Shown here: in pieces, positions 1 through 8,204 of the stretch | Layout: each line of letters opens with the position of its first letter | Position numbering within the stretch: position 1 is the stretch's first letter | Assembly (NCBI GenBank): GCA_028283825.1 | Contig: JAPWJW010000003.1 | Coordinates: 2,542,501 to 2,606,500, forward strand | Direction: 5' to 3' | Source of the DNA: Azospirillaceae bacterium | GTDB lineage: Bacteria; Pseudomonadota; Alphaproteobacteria; Azospirillales; Azospirillaceae | Length of the DNA stretch: 64,000 nt | The notes under the pieces: generated by a model | Told to the model about the DNA's origin: nothing | Seen by the model: only the letters and a program-made list of their open reading frames with translations | Databases searched by the model: none | Program-made: the position numbers and the translations under genes

Positions 1-2
1 CC

Positions 3-680
3 GCCGCCATCAAGGGCGGTGCTGACCGGCTGGAGCTGTGCTCCGCCCTGGCGCTGGGTGGCCTGACGCCGTCGCGCGGCCTGATGGCGCTGGCGGCATC
101 CTGCCCCCGGCCGTCCTACGCCATGATCCGGCCGCGCGCCGGCGACTTCGTCTATGGCCGGTCCGACCTGGACGTCATGGGCGACGATATCGACACCGTG
201 CGGGCGCTGGGCCTGTCCGGCGTGGTGCTGGGCGCCAGCCTGCCCAATGGCGAACTGGACGTGGCCGCCCTGTCCATCCTGGTGGACCGAGCCGACGGCC
301 TGGGCAAAACCCTGCACCGCGCCATCGACCTGACCCCCGACCCGATCGAGGCGCTGGAGGCGGCGATCGAGCTGGGCTTCGAACGGGTGCTGACCTCCGG
401 CGGCGCCCGCACGGCGGTGGAGGGGATGGAGACCATCGCCGACCTGGTGGACCAGGCCCAGGGCCGCATCAGCATCATGGCCGGCAGCGGCGTGAACGCC
501 GACAACGCCGTTGACCTGATCCAGCGCACCGGCGTGACGGAGGTCCACGCCTCCTGCGGCATGGCGCCGGCGGTGGTGGATGAACAGCTGGTGCATTTCG
601 GCTTCGTCCAGCGCGGCGCGCGCGAGACGGACGCGGCCACCGTCATGTGGCTGGCCGCGGCGATCCGGGACATCTACTGA
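3..680 (+). CDS. cutC: CutC family protein, 5' end outside window
   Basis: Reading frame 3 is open from the window edge to the stop at 680, about 225 residues, so the start codon lies upstream. The first visible residues ([16 protein letters not shown]) and later motifs ([37 protein letters not shown]) match the CutC TIM-barrel family. CutC was first linked to copper tolerance in E. coli; its catalytic role is unclear and later work questions a direct copper function. The gene ends just before a convergent toxin gene, so its operon must lie upstream. Family assignment is firm, function is not. Confidence 0.93.
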   Translation, partial: AAIKGGADRLELCSALALGGLTPSRGLMALAASCPRPSYAMIRPRAGDFVYGRSDLDVMGDDIDTVRALGLSGVVLGASLPNGELDVAALSILVDRADGLGKTLHRAIDLTPDPIEALEAAIELGFERVLTSGGARTAVEGMETIADLVDQAQGRISIMAGSGVNADNAVDLIQRTGVTEVHASCGMAPAVVDEQLVHFGFVQRGARETDAATVMWLAAAIRDIY

Positions 681-686
681 GGCGGA

Positions 687-998
687 TCACTGATTCGGAA
701 TGTCGTCCCGCATCACGGCTTCATGGTCCCGTGCACCATGAAGGACATGCAGGATCTCGACCGTCCCGGATGTCTGGACCCGGTAATAGATGACGTAGTT
801 CTTGTGCGGAAACCGAAGAAGACCGGCGGCGATATGGTCACATCGCTTGCCGCTCGCCGGAAACTGCGCCCGTCGTCGGCACGCCGCTTCCAATCCCTCG
901 ACAAAGGCCAAGGCCCGGTCGGGATTGTCATCTGAAATGAAGTCGGCGATGTCATCGAAATCGCGGCGAGCGAAGGGATGAAAGATCACTGGCCGCAT
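687..998 (-). CDS. ParE/RelE-type toxin of a toxin-antitoxin pair
   Basis: This 103-residue basic protein has the layout of the ParE/RelE superfamily: an N-terminal helix region with RDFDDIADFISDDNP, a middle RAQFPASGKRCD segment, and a C-terminal strand pair YVIYYRV...VEILHVLHGARD ending in the usual H/R-rich tail. ParE toxins inhibit DNA gyrase, while RelE toxins cut mRNA; the sequence alone does not decide between them, though length and the terminal 'VLHGARD' favour ParE. It starts only 5 bp after the stop of the small upstream antitoxin gene, the usual antitoxin-first order. A second gene copy is not seen in the window. Confidence 0.88.
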   Translation of the reverse strand: MRPVIFHPFARRDFDDIADFISDDNPDRALAFVEGLEAACRRRAQFPASGKRCDHIAAGLLRFPHKNYVIYYRVQTSGTVEILHVLHGARDHEAVMRDDIPNQ

Positions 999-1003
999 GC
1001 GCT

Positions 1004-1243
1004 TCAGCGGCTCTGCGCCTTTTTCTTTGCCAAGATGCGCGCCTTCGCCTCGGCGAAGACTACATCTGCCGGAATACCAGGCAGGCCATCATTCATCCGG
1101 GCGTGCACCAACGCTTGAAGGTGTGCGTCCTCTTCCTCCTCCGTCGCGTCAATCACCCTTACCTCCACCCGGCGGTTGCCGGCGAAGGGCGCGAGTTCGT
1201 CTGACAGTTTGTCGACGGTGGTACGGATGACGGTTCCAGCCAT
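1004..1243 (-). CDS. Putative antitoxin paired with the ParE-type toxin
   Basis: This is a 79-residue acidic protein with an unusual EEEED stretch in the middle, lying directly upstream of the toxin on the same strand. Its C-terminus (VFAEAKARILAKKK) resembles the toxin-wrapping helix of small antitoxins. The N-terminal part (TVIRTTVDKLSDELAPFAG) could form a short strand-helix DNA-binding region, but I cannot name the family. The role is inferred mainly from position, size and charge complementarity with the basic toxin. ATG at 1243 is the only good start. Confidence 0.72.
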   Translation of the reverse strand: MAGTVIRTTVDKLSDELAPFAGNRRVEVRVIDATEEEEDAHLQALVHARMNDGLPGIPADVVFAEAKARILAKKKAQSR

Positions 1244-1288
1244 GCCTATAGTTTACGCCGCAGGCGGCCGTCGCACCAGTGGCAAGCC

Positions 1289-2815
1289 TCACTTCCAGAT
1301 CGGCTTGCCACTGCCCGGCAGGCCGTAGCTGGCCCATTTGCGGGTGACCTCGTCCACCACCGACTGGTCCATGGCGATCTTCTCGCCCCATTCGCGGTGG
1401 GTTTCGGGCGGTAGCTTGTTGGTGGCGTCCAGGCCGACCTTGCCGCCTAATCCTGACTCGGGGCTGGCGAAGTCCAGGTAATCGATGGGCGTGCCCTCGA
1501 TGACGGTGATGTCGCGTGCCGGGTCCATGCGGGTGGACACGGCCCACATCACGTCCTTCCAGTCCCGCGCGTTGATGTCGTCGTCCACGACGATCACCCA
1601 CTTGGTGTACATGAACTGCCGCAGGAAGGACCATACGCCCATCATCACGCGCTTGGCGTGGCCGGGGTAGGCCTTGCGCATCGACACCACGGCGATGCGG
1701 TAGGAACAGCCCTCCGGCGGCAGCCAGAAATCGATGATCTCCGGGAACTGCTGGCGCAGCAGGGGGATGAACACCTCATTCAGCGATTCGCCCAGCACCG
1801 ACGGTTCATCCGGCGGGCGGCCGGTGAAGGTGGACAGATAGATGGGGTCGCGGCGCATGGTGATGGCCGTGACCTGGAAGACGGGGAAACGCTCCACGGA
1901 GTTGTAATAGCCGGTGTGGTCGCCGTAGGGCCCCTCGTCCGCGTATTCGTCCAGCGAGACGTAGCCCTCCAGGATGATCTCGGCATGGGCCGGCACCTTC
2001 AGCGGCACGGTCTTGCAGTCGACCAGGTCCACCTTCTTGCCGCGCAGCAATCCGGCGAACTGGTATTCCGACAGCGTCTCCGGCACCGGGGTCACCGCCG
2101 CCAGGATGGTGCCGGGGTCCGCACCCAAGACCACGGCGGCGGGCAGGGGCTCGCGCTTGCCGGCCTCTTTCCAGCGGTGGTGGTGCTGTGCCCCGCCGCG
2201 GTGCTTCAGCCAGCGCATGATGGTGCGGTCGCGGCCCAGCACCTGCATGCGGTAGATGCCCAGGTTGAAGCTGTCCTCCGCCAGGCCGTCCTTGTCGTTG
2301 GCGGTGGGGCCCTGCGTCACCACCAGCGGCCAGGTGATCAGCGGCGCCGGTTCCCCCGGCCAGCAGCTCTGGATGGGCAGGCGGCCCAGATCCACCTGGT
2401 CGCCGGTCAGCACCACCTCCTGGCAGGGCGCCGTTCCCACCGTGCGCGGGCGCATGGACAGCACCGTCTTCATCAGCGGCAGCATTTCCCAGGCGTCGCG
2501 CAGGCCCTTGGGCGGCTCCGGCTGCTTCAGGAAGGCCAGGGTCTCCCCCACCTCGCGCAGTTGATCCGGTTCGCGGTCCATGCCCCAGGCCACGCGCTCC
2601 ACCGTGCCGAACAAATTGACCAGCACCGGCATCTCCGACCGGGTACCGTCCGCCTTGGTCACGTTCTCGAAGATCACGGCCGGTCCGCCCTCGGCCAGCA
2701 GGCGGGTCTGGATCTCGGTCAGTTCCAGGACGCTGGAGACGGGGGTCTTGACCCGCACCAGGCGGCCGGCCTGTTCCAGCCGGTCGATGAAGTCGCGAAG
2801 GGAGGCGTAGGGCAT
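1289..2815 (-). CDS. ubiD: UbiD family decarboxylase
   Basis: The protein (508 residues from ATG at 2815) is the length of UbiD, the prenylated-FMN-dependent decarboxylase that removes the carboxyl group from 3-polyprenyl-4-hydroxybenzoate in ubiquinone synthesis. Visible family segments are [20 protein letters not shown] at the N-terminus, [10 protein letters not shown], the central [19 protein letters not shown] block, and [12 protein letters not shown], which carries family-conserved active-site residues. An in-frame TTG at 2845 would add ten residues, but the ATG matches the family start. It sits with ubiA on the same strand, which supports a ubiquinone role. No UbiX flavin prenyltransferase is seen in the window. 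Confidence 0.94.
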   Translation of the reverse strand: MPYASLRDFIDRLEQAGRLVRVKTPVSSVLELTEIQTRLLAEGGPAVIFENVTKADGTRSEMPVLVNLFGTVERVAWGMDREPDQLREVGETLAFLKQPEPPKGLRDAWEMLPLMKTVLSMRPRTVGTAPCQEVVLTGDQVDLGRLPIQSCWPGEPAPLITWPLVVTQGPTANDKDGLAEDSFNLGIYRMQVLGRDRTIMRWLKHRGGAQHHHRWKEAGKREPLPAAVVLGADPGTILAAVTPVPETLSEYQFAGLLRGKKVDLVDCKTVPLKVPAHAEIILEGYVSLDEYADEGPYGDHTGYYNSVERFPVFQVTAITMRRDPIYLSTFTGRPPDEPSVLGESLNEVFIPLLRQQFPEIIDFWLPPEGCSYRIAVVSMRKAYPGHAKRVMMGVWSFLRQFMYTKWVIVVDDDINARDWKDVMWAVSTRMDPARDITVIEGTPIDYLDFASPESGLGGKVGLDATNKLPPETHREWGEKIAMDQSVVDEVTRKWASYGLPGSGKPIWK

Positions 2816-2858
2816 GGGGGTTCGTCCGAAACGGTCAGGCGCCAAGTTCTTGTTCAGC

Positions 2859-2904
2859 GAGCAGATTCCGCTTCAAGGCGATTCCGCCTTTCCGCGATCT
2901 GCTC
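2859..2904. repeat. Nested palindrome with ATTC loop
   Basis: Between ubiD and the upstream methyltransferase there is a nested inverted repeat. The outer arms are GAGCAGAT (2859-2866) and ATCTGCTC (2897-2904), the inner arms AAGGCG (2875-2880) and CGCCTT (2885-2890), and the loop is ATTC. The same plan with the same loop is found at 31322-31372. It may act as a transcript stabiliser or attenuator, but no T-run follows. Confidence 0.65.
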
Positions 2905-2932
2905 TAAAAGGAGCGGATACGGGCCTATCAGG

Positions 2933-3598
2933 TCAAGGGGCTGGCTCAACCCGCCACACCACGGTGTCGCGATGGGTGTGGTCTTCCAGTTCCAGGGTGG
3001 TGGGCACGCGGTACGTGGCCAGCGCCGTCAAGCCGGCCTTGGGCAGGTAGGTGCGGCCGGGATCGCCCATCAGCACCAGGATGCCCTGGCCCGCCAGGGC
3101 GCGCAGCCAGGCGATGACCCGTTCCGCCATGGGGCGCTCGTAACAGACGTCGCCCACCAGCACGACGTCGATGTCCGGCAACGCCTGGCCGACGATGTCG
3201 CGTTCCTCCGCGGTTACCGTCACGCCGTTCAGGGCGGCGTTCAGACCGATGGCGGCGATGGCGTAGGCGTCGATCTCCACGGCGGAGACCTGGACGGCGC
3301 CGGCCTTGGCGGCGGCGATGGCGATCAGGCCCCCGCCGGCGGCGAAGTCCAGCACGCGGCGGCCCCGCACCAGCCCGGGATGGTCCAGCACGTGACGGGC
3401 CACCGCCTGGCCGCCGGCCCAGGGGAAGGCCCAGAAGGGTGGGGGCAGGTCCTTGGCCGCCAGCGTGTCCTCCGTCGCCTGCCACAGCGGCGTGATCTCG
3501 GTGGCGGTCAGCAGGGTCAGTTCCGGCACCAGGGCCGGGGCTTCGGGGGCGGTGTTGGCGCGGATGAAGGTGGCGCGATCCTGGGGCGGGGGCCTCAC
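2933..3598 (-). CDS. Class I SAM methyltransferase, ETF-beta lysine methyltransferase-like
   Basis: From a GTG at 3598 the protein has 221 residues. It shows a SAM-binding motif (VLDFAAGGGLIAIAAAKAG), an acidic motif II (VSAVEIDAYA) and GDVCYE. The last fits the DXXY signature of the protein-lysine methyltransferase group that includes the ETF-beta enzyme METTL20 and its Agrobacterium homologue. WAFPWAGGQAVAR at the N-terminal side is also typical. The start overlaps the ubiA stop as GTGA, so translation is probably coupled to ubiA. Older annotation often calls such proteins ribosomal L11 methyltransferase-like. The target protein is inferred, not shown. An upstream in-frame extension to 3796 is antisense-like and rejected. 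Confidence 0.82.
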   Translation of the reverse strand: MRPPPQDRATFIRANTAPEAPALVPELTLLTATEITPLWQATEDTLAAKDLPPPFWAFPWAGGQAVARHVLDHPGLVRGRRVLDFAAGGGLIAIAAAKAGAVQVSAVEIDAYAIAAIGLNAALNGVTVTAEERDIVGQALPDIDVVLVGDVCYERPMAERVIAWLRALAGQGILVLMGDPGRTYLPKAGLTALATYRVPTTLELEDHTHRDTVVWRVEPAP

Positions 3599-4524
3599 CG
3601 GGCCACTGCCATGCCCAGGATGATGAAGGCCAGCAGCACCCAGCCGGCGATGCGGGCGGCGCGGAAGGCCGCCAGGCTGTCCGCCGGATCCTCCGGCCGC
3701 CACATCCAGGCCTGGCGCATCAGCATCGCCCCGGCGATCAGTACGCCCAGATAGGCCAAGGTGTGGATGCCGGTCGGCAGCAGGGCCAACAGCCACAGCA
3801 CAGTGGCGCCGATGTAGAAGCCCAGGATCCAGCGTTTGGAGGCCGCACCCAGCCGCAGGGCGGTGGACTTCACCCCCACCTTCACGTCGTCCTCACGGTC
3901 CTGGTGGGCGTAGATGGTGTCGTAGCCCAGGGTCCACAGGATGCCGCCGATATACAGCAGCACCGGCGGCCAGCCGAGTGTGCCCTTGACCGCCACCCAG
4001 CCCAGCAGCGCCCCCCAGTTGAAGGTCAGGCCCAGGAAGGCCTGGGGCCACCAGGTGACGCGTTTCATCAGCGGATATGCCGCCACCAGCACCAGGGACG
4101 CCGCCCCCATGATGATGGTTGCGCCGTTCATCTGCACCAGCACGCCCAGGCCCACCAGGCATTGGGCGACCAGGAAGGCGATGGCCTGGGGCACGCTGAC
4201 GGCACCGCTGGGGATGGGGCGCACACGGGTGCGTTCCACCAGCGCGTCGTACTTGCGGTCCAGGATGTCGTTGATGGTGCAGCCGGCGCCGCGCATGACC
4301 ACGGACCCGATGCCGAACAGCACCATCAGCCACAGGTTCGGCAGGTGTCCGGGCTCCGCCGCCAGGGCGATGGACCACCAGCCGGGCAGCAGCAGCAGCC
4401 AGGTGCCGATGGGCCGGTCCAGCCGCGCCAGCCGGGCATAGGGCCGGGCGGGGGGCGGCAGGTGGCGGTCGATCCAGTCGCCCCGGCGGATGTCGGTATG
4501 GCCGGCGGCGGTTTCGCTGTGCAT
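3595..4524 (-). CDS. ubiA: 4-hydroxybenzoate polyprenyltransferase
   Basis: This 309-residue integral membrane protein attaches the polyprenyl tail to 4-hydroxybenzoate, the step before UbiD in ubiquinone synthesis. The first Asp-rich motif is NDILDRKYDALVERTRVRP and the second is YDTIYAHQDREDD; both bind the Mg-diphosphate of the prenyl donor. Multiple hydrophobic segments cover most of the sequence (for example LLLLPGWWSIALA and VLWLLALLPTGI). It is the first gene of a minus-strand group with the overlapping methyltransferase and then ubiD. It is divergent from rsmE, with 234 bp between the two starts that should hold both promoters. Confidence 0.96.
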   Translation of the reverse strand: MHSETAAGHTDIRRGDWIDRHLPPPARPYARLARLDRPIGTWLLLLPGWWSIALAAEPGHLPNLWLMVLFGIGSVVMRGAGCTINDILDRKYDALVERTRVRPIPSGAVSVPQAIAFLVAQCLVGLGVLVQMNGATIIMGAASLVLVAAYPLMKRVTWWPQAFLGLTFNWGALLGWVAVKGTLGWPPVLLYIGGILWTLGYDTIYAHQDREDDVKVGVKSTALRLGAASKRWILGFYIGATVLWLLALLPTGIHTLAYLGVLIAGAMLMRQAWMWRPEDPADSLAAFRAARIAGWVLLAFIILGMAVAR

Positions 4525-4758
4525 GGGTGCCTCGGGTGGCGGGCGGCGGGGGCGCGCCCCTGGTGGCTGGGACCTTAACGGGAAGCGGGCTGGCGGTCAC
4601 GCGCCGCCGCATGGGGGCGGCGGACAAGCCGCAGGTCGGGCAGCGGCCGGAAAATGCTGGGCAAAACCCAGGAATGTTAAATGGGTACAATGGACAAAGG
4701 CACAAATGTTCCGCATCTAGACCTTTCCCGTTCCCCTTATCCGTTTCATGAACGACCC

Positions 4759-5553
4759 ATGGCCGATCGTCCCCGTACACGTTTGCACCTTGACGCTTCG
4801 CTGGCCGCCGGCCTGTCGGCGCCGCTGTCGGGCGATCAGGCGCATTACCTGCGCGGCGTGTTGCGCCAGGCGTCGGGCGACCGGGTGCTGGTCTTCAATC
4901 GCGACGGCGGCGAATGGCTGGCGGAGATCGCCACCCTGTCCAAGTCCGGCGGCACCCTGACCCTGCTGGAACAGACCCGCCCGCCGGAAGGCGACGGGCC
5001 CGACGCCTGGCTGCTGTTCGCGCCGCTGAAGGGCGGGCGCACCGAATATGTGGTGGAAAAGGCGACGGAGCTGGGTGTGGCGCGGCTGGTGCCGGTGCTG
5101 ACCCGCCGGGGTGATGTGCCCCGCGTCAATCTGGACCGGCTGTGCGCCAATGCGGTGGAGGCGGCGGAGCAGTGTGAGCGCCTGTCCGTGCCCGAGGTCG
5201 CCCCGCTGGCCGATCTGGCGACGATCCTGGCGGATTGGCCCACCAACCCCCGGACCCGCGACCGGACGTTGTTCGTGGCGGCGGAGGCGGGCGCCGCCCA
5301 GCCCCTGGCCGCGGCTGTGACGGCGGCTACTGCGACCGGGCGCCCGGTGGCGTTCCTGGTGGGTCCGGAGGGGGGCTTCCATTCCGGTGAGCTTGACCAG
5401 CTTGCCAAAACACCCTTTGTTGTTCCGGTCGGACTGGGTCCCCGCATCCTGCGGGCGGACACGGCCGCCTTCGCCGTGCTTGCCGTCTGGCAGGCGCTGG
5501 CGGGCGACTGGACCGCGGCGCCGGGTCAGGATGCCCGTCCGCCGTTTCGCTGA
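4759..5553 (+). CDS. rsmE: 16S rRNA (uracil-1498-N3)-methyltransferase
   Basis: RsmE methylates N3 of U1498 in 16S rRNA. The 264-residue protein has the N-terminal PUA-like part (HYLRGVLRQASGDRVLVFNRDGGEW) and a C-terminal SPOUT knot with FLVGPEGGF and LGPRILRADTA, which form the SAM site. Family-typical KATELGV and AVEAAEQCERLSVP lie between them. ATG at 4759 (MADRPRTRLHLD) is chosen over the in-frame ATG at 4681 because family members start close to the RLHLD strand. It lies directly upstream of gshA with a short gap of 69 bp. Confidence 0.95.
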   Translation: MADRPRTRLHLDASLAAGLSAPLSGDQAHYLRGVLRQASGDRVLVFNRDGGEWLAEIATLSKSGGTLTLLEQTRPPEGDGPDAWLLFAPLKGGRTEYVVEKATELGVARLVPVLTRRGDVPRVNLDRLCANAVEAAEQCERLSVPEVAPLADLATILADWPTNPRTRDRTLFVAAEAGAAQPLAAAVTAATATGRPVAFLVGPEGGFHSGELDQLAKTPFVVPVGLGPRILRADTAAFAVLAVWQALAGDWTAAPGQDARPPFR

Positions 5554-5622
5554 GTGCCTGTTTCCAATCCGCCCGCCCGCTCCGTCACGAATTGCCAAGC
5601 CTTGTGAAGAAGGACCGACCTG

Positions 5623-6991
5623 ATGTCTGCGCCGCCTAATAGCCAGGGTGCCCCCATCACCGACCGCCGGCAGCTGGTCGAGTAACCTGGAGCAGGGCAA
5701 CAAGCCGGCCGACGCGTGGCGCATCGGCACGGAACACGAGAAGTTCGCCTTCCGCCTGGGCGACAACCGCCCGCTGCCCTATGAGGGGGAGCAGGGCATC
5801 GGCCGCATCCTGAACGAGATGGCGTCCCGCTTCGACTGGACCCCGGTGAAGGAGGGCGAGAACGTCATCGCCCTGATCAAGGGCCAGGCCAGCATCACCC
5901 TGGAACCCGGCGGCCAGTTCGAACTGTCGGGCGCGCCGCTGTCGACCATCCACCAGACCTGCGGCGAGGTGTCGGAACATCTGGCCCAGGTGCGCGCCAT
6001 CGGCGCCGACCTCGGCATCGGCATGATCGGCCTGGGCTTCAATCCGAAGTGGAAGCGGGAAGACATCCCCTGGATGCCCAAGGGCCGCTACCGCATCATG
6101 CGCGACTACATGCCCAAGAAGGGCACCATGGGCCTGGACATGATGACCCGCACCTCCACCGTGCAGGTCAACCTGGACTACAGCTCCGAAGCCGACATGG
6201 TGAAGAAGTTCCGGGTCAGCCTGGCCCTGCAGCCCATCGCCACGGCCCTGTTCGCCAACAGCCCCTTCCGGGAAGGCAAGCCTAACGGCTTCCAGAGCCT
6301 GCGCAGTCATGTGTGGACCGACACCGACCCCGACCGCTGCGGTGACCTGCCCTTCGTGTTCGAGGACGGCTTCGGGTTCGAGCGCTACGCCGACCATGCG
6401 TTGGACGTGCCCATGTACTTCGCCTACCGCGACGGCACCTACATCGACGCGTCGGGCCAGAGCTTCCGTGACTTCCTGGCGGGCAAGCTGCCGGCCCTGC
6501 CGGGACAGCAGCCGCTGATCACCGACTGGGTGGACCATCTGACCACCCTGTTCCCGGAGGTGCGGCTGAAGCGTTTCCTGGAGATGCGCGGCGCCGACGG
6601 CGGCCCGTGGGCGCGCCTGTGCGCCCTGCCGGCACTGTGGGTGGGCCTGCTGTACGACACCACTGCGCTCGACGCCGCCTGGGACATGATCAAGGACTGG
6701 ACGGAGGAAGAGCGGGCGCAGTTGCGCAACAACGTGCCGCGCCTGGGCCTGGATACCCCGTTCCGGGGTGGCACCGTGCTGGACCTGGCGCGGCAAACCG
6801 TCGCCATCTCCCGCGCCGGCCTGGACGCCCGCGCCCGCATGGCCGGCATGGGCGACAACGAAAGCCACTTCCTGGATACGCTGCAGGAAATCGTGGACAG
6901 CGGCATCTCACCCGCCACGGAACTGCTGAATAAGTTCAACGGCGAATGGGGCGGCGATATCGACCGCGTCTATGCCGAATACGCTTATTGA
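5623..6991 (+). CDS. gshA: Glutamate-cysteine ligase, frameshifted near 5684
   Basis: This enzyme makes gamma-glutamylcysteine, the first step of glutathione synthesis. ATG 5623 opens a frame reading ITDRRQLVE that hits TAA at 5683. The family sequence continues in the next frame with [22 protein letters not shown]. Deleting one A from the AA at 5684-5685 restores an uninterrupted protein of 455 residues, the usual length of the alphaproteobacterial type. Conserved parts include [33 protein letters not shown] and [21 protein letters not shown]. Without correction the only start is GTG 5648, giving a 447-residue form with a wrong N-terminus. As the rest is intact I treat it as a real gene with a probable sequence error. 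Confidence 0.9.
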
Positions 6992-7023
6992 GATCGCGGG
7001 CTGAAGCCCGGCTGAAAATAACG

Positions 7024-7066
7024 ACGCCGCCCGGCTTCCCCCTGGAGCCGGGCGGCGTTTTCGTTT
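7024..7066 (+). terminator. Rho-independent terminator after gshA
   Basis: A perfect 13-bp GC-rich stem (7024-7036 with 7046-7058) with a 9-nt loop is followed by TTTCGTTTT. It ends the rsmE-gshA transcript. Confidence 0.93.
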
Positions 7067-7092
7067 TCAAAGCCCGCAGATACTGGGCGTGA

Positions 7093-7329
7093 TCACGACC
7101 CTGGCGGCCGGCCCTGCTGCGGACGGTTCAGGATGTCCTTCGCGTCGGCATGCCCGCCGGTGTTGCAGGAACCACCCAGGCGGCTGCCGGTATTGACGCA
7201 ATAACGCTGGGCGTTATTGGCCGCCTGCGCCGCGGCGGTGGCATCGGCCGGGTTGTCCGGTTTGGTCTGGCAGCCGGCGGTCATCAGCGCGAGACCGAAG
7301 CTTGCCGCGAGAATCAGGTGAGTACGCAT
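7093..7329 (-). CDS. Small putative lipoprotein
   Basis: From ATG 7329 this is a 78-residue protein with a basic start (MRTHL), a hydrophobic stretch and a lipobox-like ALMTAGC with Cys at position 20. The mature part is short, Ala/Asn/Gln-rich, and contains two further cysteines (YCVNTGS and GGSCNTGG), which could form a disulphide. I do not recognise a domain. It stands alone, convergent with gshA and sharing that terminator region. The upstream 272 bp (7330-7601) holds no convincing gene; I see only a small GGTTGC/GCAACC hairpin near 7414-7431. Confidence 0.7.
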   Translation of the reverse strand: MRTHLILAASFGLALMTAGCQTKPDNPADATAAAQAANNAQRYCVNTGSRLGGSCNTGGHADAKDILNRPQQGRPPGS

Positions 7330-7601
7330 GAAGCCCCCATGTTGGACGCAAAAAAGCAACTGTATGATTTATGCGCACTAATGCCGCACCTGCAACCGTC
7401 GTTCTGATCGGAAGGGTTGCGTTATTGCAACCGGTTTCCGTCCAGCCCTGCGCGGCAAGCAGGCGTGCCCGAGCACGGGTGCGCTTTGTGGGCGAATGCT
7501 CGCAGATCGGTGGGGGGAATGCATGCGGATTTTATCATGCAAGTCTGTCCTGCCGCCGTTTCTGGCGGAAATATACAAGTCTGAAAGAGGGCTGGGGCTG
7601 A

Positions 7602-8186
7602 TCAAACGCCCGGGCGGACGTGTCCATAAGCGCGGGCCAGCCAGGCGGCGACTTCCGGGGTCACCTCATCCGCTGTCTTCAGTGGGATGCGCCAGGTGAT
7701 GCGGTCGGACGGATCGCCGGTCCTGACCGCCACCATCGCCGGGTGCGGATCGGACAGGGGGGCGTGGCCCAGCGCCAGGCCCAGATCGATGCGGCCTTTG
7801 CCGGCGGGTTTCGCTTCCGCGAACTTCAGTGCGGCGCTGAAGGAGATCATGGTCGTCAGCACATTGACGCTGACATCGGGGCCCAGTCCCAGGGCCAGGG
7901 CCGTCAGCCGGTCGCCCAGGGGACGCAATCCTTCGCGCCCCTGATACAGCCTGTCCAGGCGCTGTTCCGGCCCCAAATTATAGAGGCCGCCTAGGATGTG
8001 GGCCGCCAGCACCTGGGCGGTCACCCCGCCCAGGCCGTGCGCCTGCTTCAGCCAGCGGGCGGCGGCCTTGGCGTCCGTCAGCCCCGCCGCCTGGATCAGG
8101 GCCGTCCAACCTCCTGCGTCCCTGCCGGTTTTGGCCGGCAGGTTGCGCAGAATGGCGGTCTTCATCTCGTCGGGGCTTTTGCCCAT
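7602..8186 (-). CDS. DUF4287 / DUF5655 domain protein
   Basis: The 194-residue protein begins with a DUF4287-like region (AKTGRDAGGWTALIQAAG followed by WLKQAHGLGGVTAQVLAAHI) and ends with a DUF5655-like region (LGDRLTALALGLGPDVSVN...FAEAKPAGKGRIDLGLAL). These two domains are often fused in this order; their function is not known. The gene follows tldD on the same strand with an 18-bp gap, so the two are probably cotranscribed. ATG 8186 is used; ATG 8165 (MKTAILRNLPAKTG) is a possible alternative closer to the domain start. Confidence 0.82.
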   Translation of the reverse strand: MGKSPDEMKTAILRNLPAKTGRDAGGWTALIQAAGLTDAKAAARWLKQAHGLGGVTAQVLAAHILGGLYNLGPEQRLDRLYQGREGLRPLGDRLTALALGLGPDVSVNVLTTMISFSAALKFAEAKPAGKGRIDLGLALGHAPLSDPHPAMVAVRTGDPSDRITWRIPLKTADEVTPEVAAWLARAYGHVRPGV

Positions 8187-8204
8187 CGCCCGGGAGCCCT
8201 CGGC

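Noticed and set aside
1658-3754. Open frame of 698 codons on the plus strand
   Set aside because: It is antisense to ubiD and the methyltransferase and is composed of Gln/His/Gly/Arg-rich low-complexity sequence.
7371-7605. Overlapping 75-76 codon frames upstream of the DUF4287 gene
   Set aside because: Neither strand shows a ribosome-binding site, a domain or a consistent codon bias; the region is better seen as intergenic.
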